Origin: Chloroflexota bacterium
GTDB taxonomy: Bacteria; Chloroflexota; Anaerolineae; Aggregatilineales; J027
Reading direction: 5' to 3'
Assembly (NCBI GenBank): GCA_016234595.1
Contig: JACRBG010000050.1
Location: 1-64,000, forward strand
Length of the DNA: 64,000 nt
Part shown: in pieces, positions 16,067 to 24,744 of the stretch
How the letters are laid out: each line of letters opens with the position of its first letter
Position numbering within the stretch: the stretch's first letter is position 1
Position numbers and translations under genes: made by a program
Notes under the pieces: model-generated
The model's database searches: none
Told to the model about the DNA's origin: nothing
Seen by the model: the letters and a program-made list of their open reading frames with translations, nothing else

Positions 16067-16972
16067 TCAGATAATGCTTCGAGGGCTACAACATTCACAC
16101 CCACCACTTTGATAAGAAAGCGTTTGAGCGTCCGGGCTAGGTGTTATCAATTGCTCCGGTGGGGCAATATAACCGCCTGTACCGCGTTGCAAAAAAGCAC
16201 GTTCGGCCATTTTATCTAGTACAGAATAGAGATTCGCCCCCGGACACACCGTTGTATCGTTAAACTCGCGGTGACCTGCCAAATGAGTCAGGTTTAGACG
16301 TATTGCCAGCCAATTTACCAAGGCTTGCGTGTTATCAAGTTGAATTTGAGTAGGGGAGATTTCTTCAAAATTCCCAAATAGGCACACCCCCAAACTGCCT
16401 GTATTGTGCAGTTCGGTGTGCGTTCCCCGGGCCGACATCTTACGGCCCTCATAGACCTTACCCGTCAGCCCAACCCCAAAATGATAGGCAACATCCGCCC
16501 AACCGCGCTCATCCATATGCAAATTTTGAATTTCGCGCATGGTCGTATCATCATCCGTATCATAGAGGGAAGAATGATGAATCACCACTGTCTGATATGC
16601 CAAACGCAAATCTCCCTCATATTCACGCCAGCCTTCTGGGTTATCGAGTGAATAAAACCCAAATTCGTCTTCGGCTTCATGGTTGACAGACCGTGCGCCC
16701 CATTCTTCGCGGGTGATAATAGGTGGACGGTCAACTTGTTTAAACCGTGCCAAGCGGGCTGGGTCGGGGGTGCGGGTTGGCGGAACAGGGGTCGGGGTGT
16801 GGGACTCCTCATTGATAACAGAATAACCAATAGCAGAAACCCCAGCACAAGCCAAGGCCCCAGCCAGACCCAAACCCGTTAAAGCCAAAAAATCGCGGCG
16901 CGACACCTTGTAACCAGTTGGTTTAGGAGCACGTTTCGATGGTGTAGGTGGTGGTAGATGTTGATAGGTCAT
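16067..16972 (-). CDS. Tat-exported N-acetylmuramoyl-L-alanine amidase (amidase_2/PGRP)
   Basis: 301 residues from ATG at 16972; a TTG further up is less likely. The N-terminus carries a twin-arginine signal (KVSRRDFLALTGLGLAGAL, Arg25-Arg26), followed by a Thr/Pro-rich linker (TPTPVPPTRTPDP). The catalytic domain shows amidase_2/PGRP hallmarks: ITREEWGAR, VVIHHSS (zinc His), WADVAYHFGVGLTGKVYEGR, and LAGHREFNDTTVCPG (zinc His and Cys). It should cleave the amide between MurNAc and L-Ala of peptidoglycan outside the membrane. The C-terminus ends in an unusual Cys-rich GGCECCSPRSII. The gene is divergent from the fumarase gene. Confidence 0.92.
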   Translation of the reverse strand: MTYQHLPPPTPSKRAPKPTGYKVSRRDFLALTGLGLAGALACAGVSAIGYSVINEESHTPTPVPPTRTPDPARLARFKQVDRPPIITREEWGARSVNHEAEDEFGFYSLDNPEGWREYEGDLRLAYQTVVIHHSSLYDTDDDTTMREIQNLHMDERGWADVAYHFGVGLTGKVYEGRKMSARGTHTELHNTGSLGVCLFGNFEEISPTQIQLDNTQALVNWLAIRLNLTHLAGHREFNDTTVCPGANLYSVLDKMAERAFLQRGTGGYIAPPEQLITPSPDAQTLSYQSGGCECCSPRSII

Positions 16973-17145
16973 AGCTGCTGTCTTCCCATCTCTATAATCG
17001 CTGGTTGCCCTATCTTTTGTCAAATATTAATCCCAGAACGGGCGTTTTGTCATTGTCCCTACTTCAAGTCTGCGTTAAACTGACCACTAACCGATCATTA
17101 ATTTGCTTTCACCCGATATTGAAACTCAGGAGTACCTTCTACCCC

Positions 17146-18600
17146 ATGTCAGACTTCCGCATTGAAAAAGACTCTCTCGGCGAGTTACAAGTCCCCTCGA
17201 GTGCGTTATATGGCGCACAAACTCAACGGGCCGTGCTAAATTTCCCTGTCTCAGGCGCACGTTGTTATACGGCTTTTATCTGGTCAATGGCAATCATTAA
17301 ACGAGCGGCGGCTGAGGTCAACAACGATTTAGGCCTGTTCCAAGGCAAAGAAGTTGACGGCAAAACTATTAGTGGTGCTGACATCGCCAAAGTCGTTATG
17401 GCGGCGGCTGATGAGGTCGTTGCTGGCAAGTGGAATGACCATTTTATGGTTGACCCCTTCCAAGCAGGTGCGGGCACTAGCCAAAACATGAATACCAACG
17501 AAGTCATCTCGAACCGCGCCAATCAAATACTTGGCTATGCCATTGATAACCCCAAAAAACCCGTTAACCCCAATGACCATGTCAACATGGCCCAGTCTAC
17601 CAATGACACCATCCCTACCGCCATCCGGCTTGGCTGCTTGTGGCGTTTGGATGAACTATTGGCCGTCCTGACTAAGCTTCAAATCGCCCTTGAAGACAAA
17701 GCCAAAGAGTTTGACAGCGTGGTGAAAAGTGGACGTACCCACTTGCAAGACGCTGTGCCCGTCCGGCTGGGTCAAGAATTTGGGGCCTATGCCAAAGCGG
17801 TTGAACGGGATATTCACAAGATTAACCTTGCTGCCGATGGCCTGCGTCGTCTCGGTATTGGCGGCACAGCCACTGGTACCGGTTTGAACGCCCACGTCGA
17901 ATATCACAGCCGCATGGTCAGGAAATTGAGCGATTTAACGGGCATAGACCTTGAAGAAAGTGATGATTTGTTCGAGAGTATGCAGAGTATGCAAGATGCC
18001 GTGTTTTTCTCCGGTGCATTGCGTACCCTCGCTCAAGATTTAATCCGCATTGCCAATGACTTCCGTATGCTCTCCAGCGGCCCTAGCACTGGCCTCGACG
18101 AAATCCGCCTGCCCGCCGTGCAACCCGGTTCCAGCATTATGCCCGGTAAGGTCAACCCTGTCTTGGCAGAAATGTTGAATATGGCAATGTTCCATGTCAT
18201 GGGTAACGATTTGACCGTTATGATGGCGGGCCAAGCAGGGCAACTGGAACTCAATGTGATGATGCCCATTATCGCCCATAATCTATTCGAAATGATGCAT
18301 GTCATTATTGGCTCGGTCAAAGCCTTCACCGAAAAATGTGTCGTCGGCCTGACCGCCAATGCTGAAAAAGCGGAAGGTTGGCTTGGCAAGAACGCCATTT
18401 TGGTAACAGCCCTAAACCCAATTATCGGCTATTTGAAAGGGGCCGAGGTCGCCAAGAAAGCCATGTACGAGGGTAGATCCATCGTAGATGTTGTGGTCGA
18501 ACTTGGCTATATGACTCGTGAAGATGCTATCAAGGCCCTTGATGCTCGCCGGATGACCGAAGGCGGCATTATCGAAGGCGTCGGCGGTGGTGGTGGCTGA
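17146..18600 (+). CDS. fumC: Class II fumarate hydratase (fumarase/aspartase superfamily)
   Basis: 484 residues. ATG at 17146 begins the canonical N-terminus (MSDFRIEKDSLGELQVPSSA, then YGAQTQRAV). Conserved blocks are GRTHLQDAVPVRLGQEFGAY, HVNMAQSTNDTIPTA and the superfamily signature GSSIMPGKVNPV. Class II fumarases convert fumarate and L-malate in the TCA cycle. The NPV (rather than NPTQCE) after the signature also occurs in aspartases and in mycobacterial fumarases, so aspartate ammonia-lyase is the main alternative. The C-terminus EGVGGGGG is an odd glycine run. AGGAG lies 14 bases upstream of the start. A terminator follows. Confidence 0.85.
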   Translation: MSDFRIEKDSLGELQVPSSALYGAQTQRAVLNFPVSGARCYTAFIWSMAIIKRAAAEVNNDLGLFQGKEVDGKTISGADIAKVVMAAADEVVAGKWNDHFMVDPFQAGAGTSQNMNTNEVISNRANQILGYAIDNPKKPVNPNDHVNMAQSTNDTIPTAIRLGCLWRLDELLAVLTKLQIALEDKAKEFDSVVKSGRTHLQDAVPVRLGQEFGAYAKAVERDIHKINLAADGLRRLGIGGTATGTGLNAHVEYHSRMVRKLSDLTGIDLEESDDLFESMQSMQDAVFFSGALRTLAQDLIRIANDFRMLSSGPSTGLDEIRLPAVQPGSSIMPGKVNPVLAEMLNMAMFHVMGNDLTVMMAGQAGQLELNVMMPIIAHNLFEMMHVIIGSVKAFTEKCVVGLTANAEKAEGWLGKNAILVTALNPIIGYLKGAEVAKKAMYEGRSIVDVVVELGYMTREDAIKALDARRMTEGGIIEGVGGGGG

Positions 18601-18633
18601 TTTTTCAGCGTAAGGTCGAGTTGCGTATTTTCT

Positions 18634-18665
18634 AAGGATAGGTCGTTGGCCTATCCTTTATTTTC
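18634..18665 (+). terminator. Intrinsic terminator after fumC
   Basis: AAGGATAGG (18634-18642), a seven-base loop and CCTATCCTT (18650-18658) precede TATTTTC. It lies 34 bp beyond the fumC stop. Confidence 0.75.
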
Positions 18666-18762
18666 ATATGATTTCAGTCAGTGTATCGTGGGCAAGACGC
18701 ATTAGACAAAACTTTCACATCCCGGCACACTTATCCCGCAATCGAAACGGAAGGCAATTCGC

Positions 18763-19386
18763 TTGAGCTATAAGCGCATCGGAATTTTCGGCGGAACATT
18801 CAACCCGCCCCATCTTGGACATCTTATTTTGGCGGAAACCGCAGCCGATAGTCTTGAACTCGACTGTGTATTTTTCGTGCCCGCTTCTAATCCGCCGCAT
18901 AAAATAGGGATGCCGCGGGCCCCTGCCGAAGTGCGGCTGGCGATGGTAGAACTTGCTATTGCAAGCAATCCACGTTTCACGACTTCGCGGGCCGATATGG
19001 ACCGACCGGGGCCACATTATGCGGTAGATATGATTGCCATGTTTCACCGCGAATTTCCGGAGGCCGAGCTATTTTTCCTGATGGGGAGTGATTCGCTCCG
19101 CGATTTTCTGTCGTGGTCACGCCCCGATGAAATTTTGCATATGACCACCCTTGTTGTCATGCAGCGGCCTGATGTCTATCCTGACCTGTCAACCTTGACG
19201 CGCCGTCTACCGGGGCTATTGGAAAAACTCTATTTCCTCGAAGCGCCTGAAATCGAGATTTCATCAACCGAAATTGTCGCCCGTATCAAACAAGGACGTT
19301 CCATTCGCTATCGTGTTACCGAATCCGTCCTGAATTATTTGACCGAACACCAACTGTATATTGTGCCAAAAGATGATGAAAGCTAA
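18763..19386 (+). CDS. nadD: Nicotinate-nucleotide adenylyltransferase
   Basis: 207 residues, TTG start at 18763 with GGAAGG eight bases upstream. The N-terminus carries the nucleotidyltransferase motifs GIFGGTFNPPHLGHL (GxFxPxHxGH) and FVPASNPPHK. The C-terminal ISSTEIVARIKQGRSIRYRV is the ISSTxIR-type motif. It transfers AMP from ATP to nicotinate mononucleotide, giving deamido-NAD in NAD synthesis. Its last 14 bases overlap the start of the following solute-binding protein gene, so the two are translationally coupled although functionally unrelated on present knowledge. In many genomes obg and nadD are close neighbours; here they are 3.4 kb apart on opposite strands. Confidence 0.94.
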   Translation: MSYKRIGIFGGTFNPPHLGHLILAETAADSLELDCVFFVPASNPPHKIGMPRAPAEVRLAMVELAIASNPRFTTSRADMDRPGPHYAVDMIAMFHREFPEAELFFLMGSDSLRDFLSWSRPDEILHMTTLVVMQRPDVYPDLSTLTRRLPGLLEKLYFLEAPEIEISSTEIVARIKQGRSIRYRVTESVLNYLTEHQLYIVPKDDES

Positions 19387-21151
19387 ATCCCTGTTCGTAA
19401 CTAGTCTATTGATGGCCTGCGCCTTTGGGCTGCTGGTGATGAGTCCCCTCACGTTTGCCCAAAGTGGCGATCCTACCCCTACCCCCCAAGTAGGCACACT
19501 CGTTCCACCTACCCCCATCCCCGTCTCGACACCCACCCCTACCCCCCAAGCCGACGCGGTGTCGGGGATTCGCACCCTGCAAGACACAGGCAAAATCCGT
19601 GTGGGGGTACGCTATAACGTGCCACCGTTCTCTTGGCTGGATGATAAGGGCGAGGTTAATGGCTATGAAGTCGAATTAATGCAGGCCGTCGCCGTTGATT
19701 TGAAAGTCGAAGTTGAGTTCGTGCAGGTCACCTCCGAAACCCAACTTCGGGCTCTCTTGAGTGGGCAAATAGATGTTTTAATTGGCGAACAAATTCACAC
19801 CCGTGACGCCGAACAATGGATGGAGTTTTCGCATCCCTATTATTACAACGAACAGCGCATGGTCATCCGACAGGGCGACCCCTATGGGCGAATTGCTGAT
19901 TTAGCCAATCATCGGGTGAGTGTCATCGCAGGCAGTCGCGGTGAAGAGGCGATGGGTGTTTGGATGTCCCAAAATGGCACTGGCATGGATTTGGTACGCT
20001 ATCTAACCCAAGATGATGCACTCGATGCCCTTGCTAACGGCGAGGTAGATGCGATGGTTGGCGAATTAGACGATCTTACCCGCGCAGGCCGTCAAAACAT
20101 GAGCCTGATCGGGGAAACGGTGCGGTATGATTTTTACGCCATCGCCTTCCGCCGCAACGATGTCAATTTGCGTAATCCGGTCAATCGGGCCATTCAGCGC
20201 CTCTATGCTAGTGGTCGTGTAACAGAAATTGCCGAAAAATGGTTCCCCGACAAAGACATCAACTTTGCCGCGCTCATTCCGGTTTACGACAATTTTGATG
20301 GCGACACCCGTGAAGTCAAAGATTTCCCACCAGATATGCCCCTACCCGCCCAAACAATTATGGAAAAAATCCACACTGGTGGGGTGATTACAGTCGCGGG
20401 TATGAGTCTTAATGAATCCGACCCTCTCTATAAGCGGTTTTTGGATGCCCTCAACCGCGAAATTATGTATGAAATGGGGCGGCGTTGGCAGGTTACCATC
20501 GTATTCTTGCCCGATACTGCTGACAACGGGGTTGACCTAGTCGCCACTGGGCAAGCCGACATCGCCATGAACGTTCGCCCGCGTTGGGATGGGGCCGACC
20601 GAGTGGATTATTCGCTGCCCTATCACTATCACAAACATCAGATTTTAGTGGTTAAGGATGGGCGCTATGATGGCGGGGTCAATAGTTTCCGGGGTGGTAG
20701 CTGGATTGGTTATTATGAAGACACCGCGACTGACGAGGAACGCCTCAATTTCCTTGTGGGCTATTTGAAAATCTCACCCGCGATTTATCGTTTTATCAGT
20801 AATGAGCAAGTGGTTGAGCAAATTTTTGATGAGCGCAATGTAGATGGCATTTTTGCTGACAGTATCCGCTTACAGGCTCTCACCCTCGAATATCCACGTA
20901 ATGCGTGGGCCGTATTGCCCAATTTCGAGGATTTGTTCCGTCCAATTGTTATGGCAACCCCGCGCAACGATGCCGACTTTTTGACATTGGTCAATTGGAC
21001 ACTAGCCGATATGTATCGGGACGGCACACTCGCGGCAATTTGGACGGCCAATTATCCGGCTGTGCCCTTGTTCTCCGGTCAAGATGTCCCCCCCTTCATT
21101 CCCAATTGGGCAGGCGTGGGTGACTTTTTGTATCAACGTAATGGAGAGTAA
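19373..21151 (+). CDS. Exported protein with two tandem family-3 solute-binding domains
   Basis: About 592 residues. The start is ATG at 19373 or 19376 within the nadD end; no clear ribosome binding site is seen, so coupling to nadD is likely. A signal peptide (SLFVTSLLMACAFGLLVMS, cleavage near FAQS) and a Thr/Pro-rich linker (DPTPTPQVGTLVPPTPIPVS) are followed by domain 1 (GKIRVGVRYNVPPFSWLDDK, then GYEVELMQAVA and FSHPYYYNEQRMVI), residues about 50-275. Domain 2 (GGVITVAGMSLNESDPLYK, VDLVATGQADIAMNVRP, VDYSLPYHYHKHQILVVKDG) covers about 320-575. Both are type II periplasmic-binding folds of amino-acid importers. No permease or ATPase is adjacent. A sensor-type role is equally possible. Confidence 0.85.
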   Translation: MMKAKSLFVTSLLMACAFGLLVMSPLTFAQSGDPTPTPQVGTLVPPTPIPVSTPTPTPQADAVSGIRTLQDTGKIRVGVRYNVPPFSWLDDKGEVNGYEVELMQAVAVDLKVEVEFVQVTSETQLRALLSGQIDVLIGEQIHTRDAEQWMEFSHPYYYNEQRMVIRQGDPYGRIADLANHRVSVIAGSRGEEAMGVWMSQNGTGMDLVRYLTQDDALDALANGEVDAMVGELDDLTRAGRQNMSLIGETVRYDFYAIAFRRNDVNLRNPVNRAIQRLYASGRVTEIAEKWFPDKDINFAALIPVYDNFDGDTREVKDFPPDMPLPAQTIMEKIHTGGVITVAGMSLNESDPLYKRFLDALNREIMYEMGRRWQVTIVFLPDTADNGVDLVATGQADIAMNVRPRWDGADRVDYSLPYHYHKHQILVVKDGRYDGGVNSFRGGSWIGYYEDTATDEERLNFLVGYLKISPAIYRFISNEQVVEQIFDERNVDGIFADSIRLQALTLEYPRNAWAVLPNFEDLFRPIVMATPRNDADFLTLVNWTLADMYRDGTLAAIWTANYPAVPLFSGQDVPPFIPNWAGVGDFLYQRNGE

Positions 21152-21157
21152 TCGACT

Positions 21158-22081
21158 TTGCCTGATCCCAACCCCAACTTTATTGTTCCTGTTGGTACAC
21201 AAATTGTGACCGAGGTGGCAATCAAAGCCACCAACGGTGATATTTTGTTTGCCAGCGGTGTGGTGGGAATCGTCATTAAAGCCCCGGTAGACAGCACCCA
21301 TGCCTACCGAGTACGTTTTATGGATGGCACGGAAATTTCGCTCAATCGTCGTGAATTCACGATTAACAAGTTGTTCCAAAATCCTCTAGCCCCGGATAGC
21401 TGGTTATCAGACTTCGATCTAAAACAATGTGTTATCTATCAATGTGTGGTTGGGTCGCGGGCCTATGGCTTGGATGAAGAGGGTTCGGATGTTGACCAGC
21501 GTGGGATTTACCTCCCCCCTGCCGATCTACATTGGTCATTGTATGGTGTCCCTGAACAACTTGAAGATGAGGAAAAACAGCAGTGTTATTGGGAATTGCA
21601 AAAATTCCTAACTCTGGCTCTCAAAGGCAATCCAAATATCTTGGAATGTCTATATACCCCCTTAGTGGAAATGGCGACCCCTTTAGCCGAAGAGCTATTG
21701 GCTATTCGCTCAATCTTCCTCTCAAAGTTGATCTACCAAACTTATAACGGCTATGTGATGTCGCAGTTCCACAAATTGGAGCATCATCTCAAAAACTATG
21801 GCACCATCAAATGGAAACATGCCATGCATCTCATCCGTTTATTGCTTTCGGGCATTATTGCCTTGGATGAGGGCTATATTCCAGTGCGCGTCGAACAATA
21901 TCGAGATCGCTTGCTGTCTATTCGTCGTGAAGAAGTCTCATGGGACGAGGTCAACGAATGGCGCAAACAGTTACACCAACAATTTGATACCGCCTATGAA
22001 AAAACGGCCCTCCCCGCTCGGCCTGATTATGAACGTGCCAATCAATACCTAATCCATGCCCGCCGGAGTGCTGCAAAATGA
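21158..22081 (+). CDS. RlaP/COG3541-type nucleotidyltransferase with extra N-terminal domain
   Basis: 307 residues, TTG start at 21158 with GGAGAG nine bases upstream. Residues 1-70 form a small beta-rich domain (IVTEVAIKATNGDILFASGV, HAYRVRFMDGTEISLNRREF) not usual for the family. The remainder is a polymerase-beta-type nucleotidyltransferase: CVVGSRAYGLDEEGSDVDQRG (GS plus DxD metal ligands), LQKFLTLALKGNPNILECLY, and a helical C-terminus with YNGYVMSQFHKLE and KHAMHLIRLLLSG. The family (PF10127, RlaP) has been linked to RNA repair operons with RNA ligases; none is seen here. The start codon lies 6 bp after the solute-binding protein stop, and the 3' end overlaps the next nucleotidyltransferase by 4 bp (ATGA). 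Confidence 0.8.
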   Translation: MPDPNPNFIVPVGTQIVTEVAIKATNGDILFASGVVGIVIKAPVDSTHAYRVRFMDGTEISLNRREFTINKLFQNPLAPDSWLSDFDLKQCVIYQCVVGSRAYGLDEEGSDVDQRGIYLPPADLHWSLYGVPEQLEDEEKQQCYWELQKFLTLALKGNPNILECLYTPLVEMATPLAEELLAIRSIFLSKLIYQTYNGYVMSQFHKLEHHLKNYGTIKWKHAMHLIRLLLSGIIALDEGYIPVRVEQYRDRLLSIRREEVSWDEVNEWRKQLHQQFDTAYEKTALPARPDYERANQYLIHARRSAAK

Positions 22082-22848
22082 GTGTGGAAATTCGATATGA
22101 CCTCTTGAAATCAGTCCTAGCAGACCAGCCCTATCCCTTACTGTTTGCGACTATCAGCGGCGCACATCTTTACGGCTTCCCGTCGCCGGATTCTGACTAC
22201 GACTTGCGTGGCATCCATCTTCTGCCATTGAACAACATACTCGGCCTTGAGATCAACGACGAAACTATAGAGGATACTAGGGTGCAGCAGGGGCTTGAGA
22301 TAGACCTTGTAACCCATGATGTCAAAAAATTTCTGCTGATGCTTTTGAAAAAAAATGGTTATGTGCTGGAGCAGATTTTTTCACCGTTGATTGTCTATGC
22401 TCTTCCAGAGCATGACGAGCTGAAACATCTGGCAAAAAATGCCATTATCCGCCATCACCACCACCACTATTTCGGCTTTGCCAAAGGTCAGTGGGAACTT
22501 TTCGAGAAAGAGAATCCGCGCCGTGTGAAACCTTTGTTATATACGTTTCGTGTTTTGCTGACGGGCATCCATCTAATGCGTACAGGCGAAATCGAGGCTC
22601 ATCTGCCAACCTTAAACGAGATTTATCCACTCCCTTATATCCCCGAGTTGATTGCACGCAAACTGAGCGGGGTTGAAAAATCAACGCTTGATACCGCTGA
22701 TGTAACGTTTTTCCAAGCTGAGTATCAACGTTTGCAAAGAGAGTTGGATTCGGCTTTTCAAAATACACATCTACCAGAATTTGCACCTAATCGCGATGAA
22801 ATCAACGACTTTTTAGTGCGCCTACGCCTTAAGTATCATGTTGAATAG
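22078..22848 (+). CDS. Second RlaP/COG3541-type nucleotidyltransferase
   Basis: 256 residues; ATG at 22078 overlaps the previous stop by 4 bp. It carries ATISGAHLYGFPSPDSDYDLRG (the GS-like G-x-H and DxD motif), EIDLVTHDVKKFLLMLLKKN, GYVLEQIFSPLIV, and the helical VKPLLYTFRVLLTGIHLMRTG. It is paralogous to the preceding protein but lacks the N-terminal beta domain. In motif 1, Gly-Ala-His replaces the usual Gly-Ser-Arg of its neighbour, so the pair may have diverged in activity. A role in nucleotide transfer to RNA or another substrate is inferred from the family only. Its stop codon directly abuts that of the convergent EamA gene. Confidence 0.8.
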   Translation: MSVEIRYDLLKSVLADQPYPLLFATISGAHLYGFPSPDSDYDLRGIHLLPLNNILGLEINDETIEDTRVQQGLEIDLVTHDVKKFLLMLLKKNGYVLEQIFSPLIVYALPEHDELKHLAKNAIIRHHHHHYFGFAKGQWELFEKENPRRVKPLLYTFRVLLTGIHLMRTGEIEAHLPTLNEIYPLPYIPELIARKLSGVEKSTLDTADVTFFQAEYQRLQRELDSAFQNTHLPEFAPNRDEINDFLVRLRLKYHVE

Positions 22849-23772
22849 TTACGTCTTCATCTGATCACGGCTGGCAATCCCGATGCCTGTCAAAATGAAG
22901 GCCGAACCCACCAATTGCAAAAACACAGGCCACTCGTTTAGAAAAATCCCTGCCAATAGGCCACTGCCAATAGGCTCACCCAACACCACCAAGCTGACAT
23001 AGGCGGCTGGAAGATAACCGAGGGCAAAATTAAATGATGAGTGTCCAATCAATTGGGCAGTCAGGCCCATCAAGGCCATCCACACATAGGCCTGCCATGC
23101 CAAACCACCCACTTGTTGCCCTGTCCCGATTACCGCAATAACCAGCACAATCGCCGCCACGCTGTAGACCAGCCATACATATGGGATTAAGCTCAATCCC
23201 CCGCGCAACCGTCGCCCAATCACAAAATAAATCGCTGCCATCACTGCCCCAATAACAGCCAATCCATTGCCTAAAAGCGGATCGGCCCGATTAGGTGGAT
23301 CACCTGCCGAACCTGTCAGTGCCACCAAAATACCCCCGCCAAAAGCCAATACTAAGCCAATCAGCGTAAACTGACCCAATTTTTCTTTTAGGAAGAGGGG
23401 AGCCAAGAGTGCCACAAAAAGAGGATTAGTCGTCACCAACACGACGCTATTGACCACTGAGGTATATTCCAATGAGGTAATCCATGTGGCAAAATGCAGG
23501 CCCAGTACTCCACCACCAATTAGCACCAATCCAATATCGCGGCGGGTCAGTCTTTGCAATTCATGCGGATATGTTCGCAAAGCAGGTATGGTCAGAACTA
23601 GCGAGGCCACCAGCATCCGTGCCGCTGCAATGACCAATGATGGGGCATGTTCTTCTTGTGCCAATCGAATAAAAATAGCGGCAGTTGAAACCGCAAACAC
23701 GCCTATCCCCATCACTACAAAAGGCAGCCAAGGCGGAATAGTGTTACGGCGCGACAAAGTTTGTTCAGTCAT
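22849..23772 (-). CDS. EamA/DMT-family transporter
   Basis: 307 residues with about ten hydrophobic helices in two EamA repeats. The first opens PWLPFVVMGIGVFAVSTAAI and includes YTSVVNSVVLVTTNPLFVALL, LKEKLGQFTLIGLVLAFGG; the second includes LLGNGLAVIGAVMAAIYFVI and SLVVLGEPIGSGLLAGIFLNE. Drug/metabolite transporters of this family export or import amino acids, nucleotides or other small metabolites; no substrate can be assigned. The gene stands alone and convergent to the nucleotidyltransferase pair, with zero bases between the stops, and divergent from sod. Confidence 0.9.
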   Translation of the reverse strand: MTEQTLSRRNTIPPWLPFVVMGIGVFAVSTAAIFIRLAQEEHAPSLVIAAARMLVASLVLTIPALRTYPHELQRLTRRDIGLVLIGGGVLGLHFATWITSLEYTSVVNSVVLVTTNPLFVALLAPLFLKEKLGQFTLIGLVLAFGGGILVALTGSAGDPPNRADPLLGNGLAVIGAVMAAIYFVIGRRLRGGLSLIPYVWLVYSVAAIVLVIAVIGTGQQVGGLAWQAYVWMALMGLTAQLIGHSSFNFALGYLPAAYVSLVVLGEPIGSGLLAGIFLNEWPVFLQLVGSAFILTGIGIASRDQMKT

Positions 23773-23918
23773 AAATTAGTGGCTGTCCTTCGTGGAATAA
23801 TAAGAAATCCAATAGAATTCTCGGCTGGACTATTGTACAGTTCGCAGGCAGTTTTGGCGCGTGTTATTATTAACTTCGCACGTTTTACCAACGTTGAACT
23901 TCTGAGGAGAAGAAAAAC

Positions 23919-24536
23919 ATGGCACACGAACTACCCCCGCTGCCGTATGCGTTTAATGCATTAGAGCCACATATTGACGCGCTGACGATGGAAATCCACC
24001 ATGATCGTCACCATGCGGCGTATGTCAACAATCTGAACAAAGCCCTAGAAACCCTGCCCGAACTCGCCACCCTACCGATTGATGCCTTGCTCAAATCACT
24101 GGATAAAGTGCCCGAAGGCTCACGGAATGCAGTCATCAACAATGGTGGTGGACACTTCAACCACACCCTGTTTTGGACTATTTTGAGCGCCAAGGGTGGT
24201 GGTGAACCCACGGGTGCTCTCGCCGCCGCCATTAACAATGCGTTTGGCAGCTTTGCCGCCTTCAAAGAAGAATTTGCCAAAGCCGCGACCACCCGCTTCG
24301 GTTCGGGTTGGGCATGGCTCTCGGTCAAAGCCGATGGCTCTCTGACCATCACCTCGACCCCCAACCAAAATAACCCGTTGACCGACACCGCCGGATTGAC
24401 TCCCATTCTCGGCCTTGATGTGTGGGAACACGCCTATTATCTGAAATATCAGAACAAGCGCCCTGATTACATTGCCGCCTTCTGGAATGTGGTGGATTGG
24501 AACGCAATCGCCGAGCGTTTTGCCGCTGCTAAATAG
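23919..24536 (+). CDS. sodA: Superoxide dismutase (Mn/Fe)
   Basis: 205 residues, ATG at 23919 with GAGGAGAAG upstream. Metal ligands are His27, His82, Asp167 and His171, the last two in the signature [38 protein letters not shown] and [14 protein letters not shown] are family hallmarks. It dismutates superoxide in the cytoplasm. Residue context ([20 protein letters not shown]) favours manganese, but metal choice cannot be settled by reading alone. It stands alone, with a strong terminator behind it. Confidence 0.95.
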   Translation: MAHELPPLPYAFNALEPHIDALTMEIHHDRHHAAYVNNLNKALETLPELATLPIDALLKSLDKVPEGSRNAVINNGGGHFNHTLFWTILSAKGGGEPTGALAAAINNAFGSFAAFKEEFAKAATTRFGSGWAWLSVKADGSLTITSTPNQNNPLTDTAGLTPILGLDVWEHAYYLKYQNKRPDYIAAFWNVVDWNAIAERFAAAK

Positions 24537-24565
24537 TGAGCTAGCGGTCAAAAAGTAGCGTCTTT

Positions 24566-24598
24566 AAGGCGAGTTAATCCACATTGACTCGCCTTTTT
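24566..24598 (+). terminator. Intrinsic terminator after sodA
   Basis: AAGGCGAGT (24566-24574) pairs with ACTCGCCTT (24587-24595) across a 12-base loop and is followed by TTT. Confidence 0.85.
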
Positions 24599-24640
24599 GC
24601 TAATATCATTGGATGATTTCTGTAAATTTTCCTAATTTGA

Positions 24641-24668
24641 TTGACAGTCCTAACCAATTTGCTATAGT
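24641..24668 (+). promoter_or_regulatory. Sigma70-type promoter of the ferredoxin gene
   Basis: TTGACA at 24641-24646, a 16-base spacer and TATAGT at 24663-24668. The expected transcript start is near 24675, leaving a leader of about 70 bases. Confidence 0.7.
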
Positions 24669-24682
24669 TAACACATAAGCAT

Positions 24683-24701
24683 GGTAAATCCCGGATTTAC
24701 C
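24683..24701. promoter_or_regulatory. Palindrome in the ferredoxin leader, candidate operator
   Basis: GGTAAATCC (24683-24691), one central base, GGATTTACC (24693-24701): a perfect 9-1-9 palindrome. It starts about eight bases after the predicted transcript start of the ferredoxin gene, where a bound repressor would block transcription. Confidence 0.5.
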
Positions 24702-24744
24702 TCCGGTTAACATTTGTGCAACTCTGGCAAGGAGCCTTTGAATC

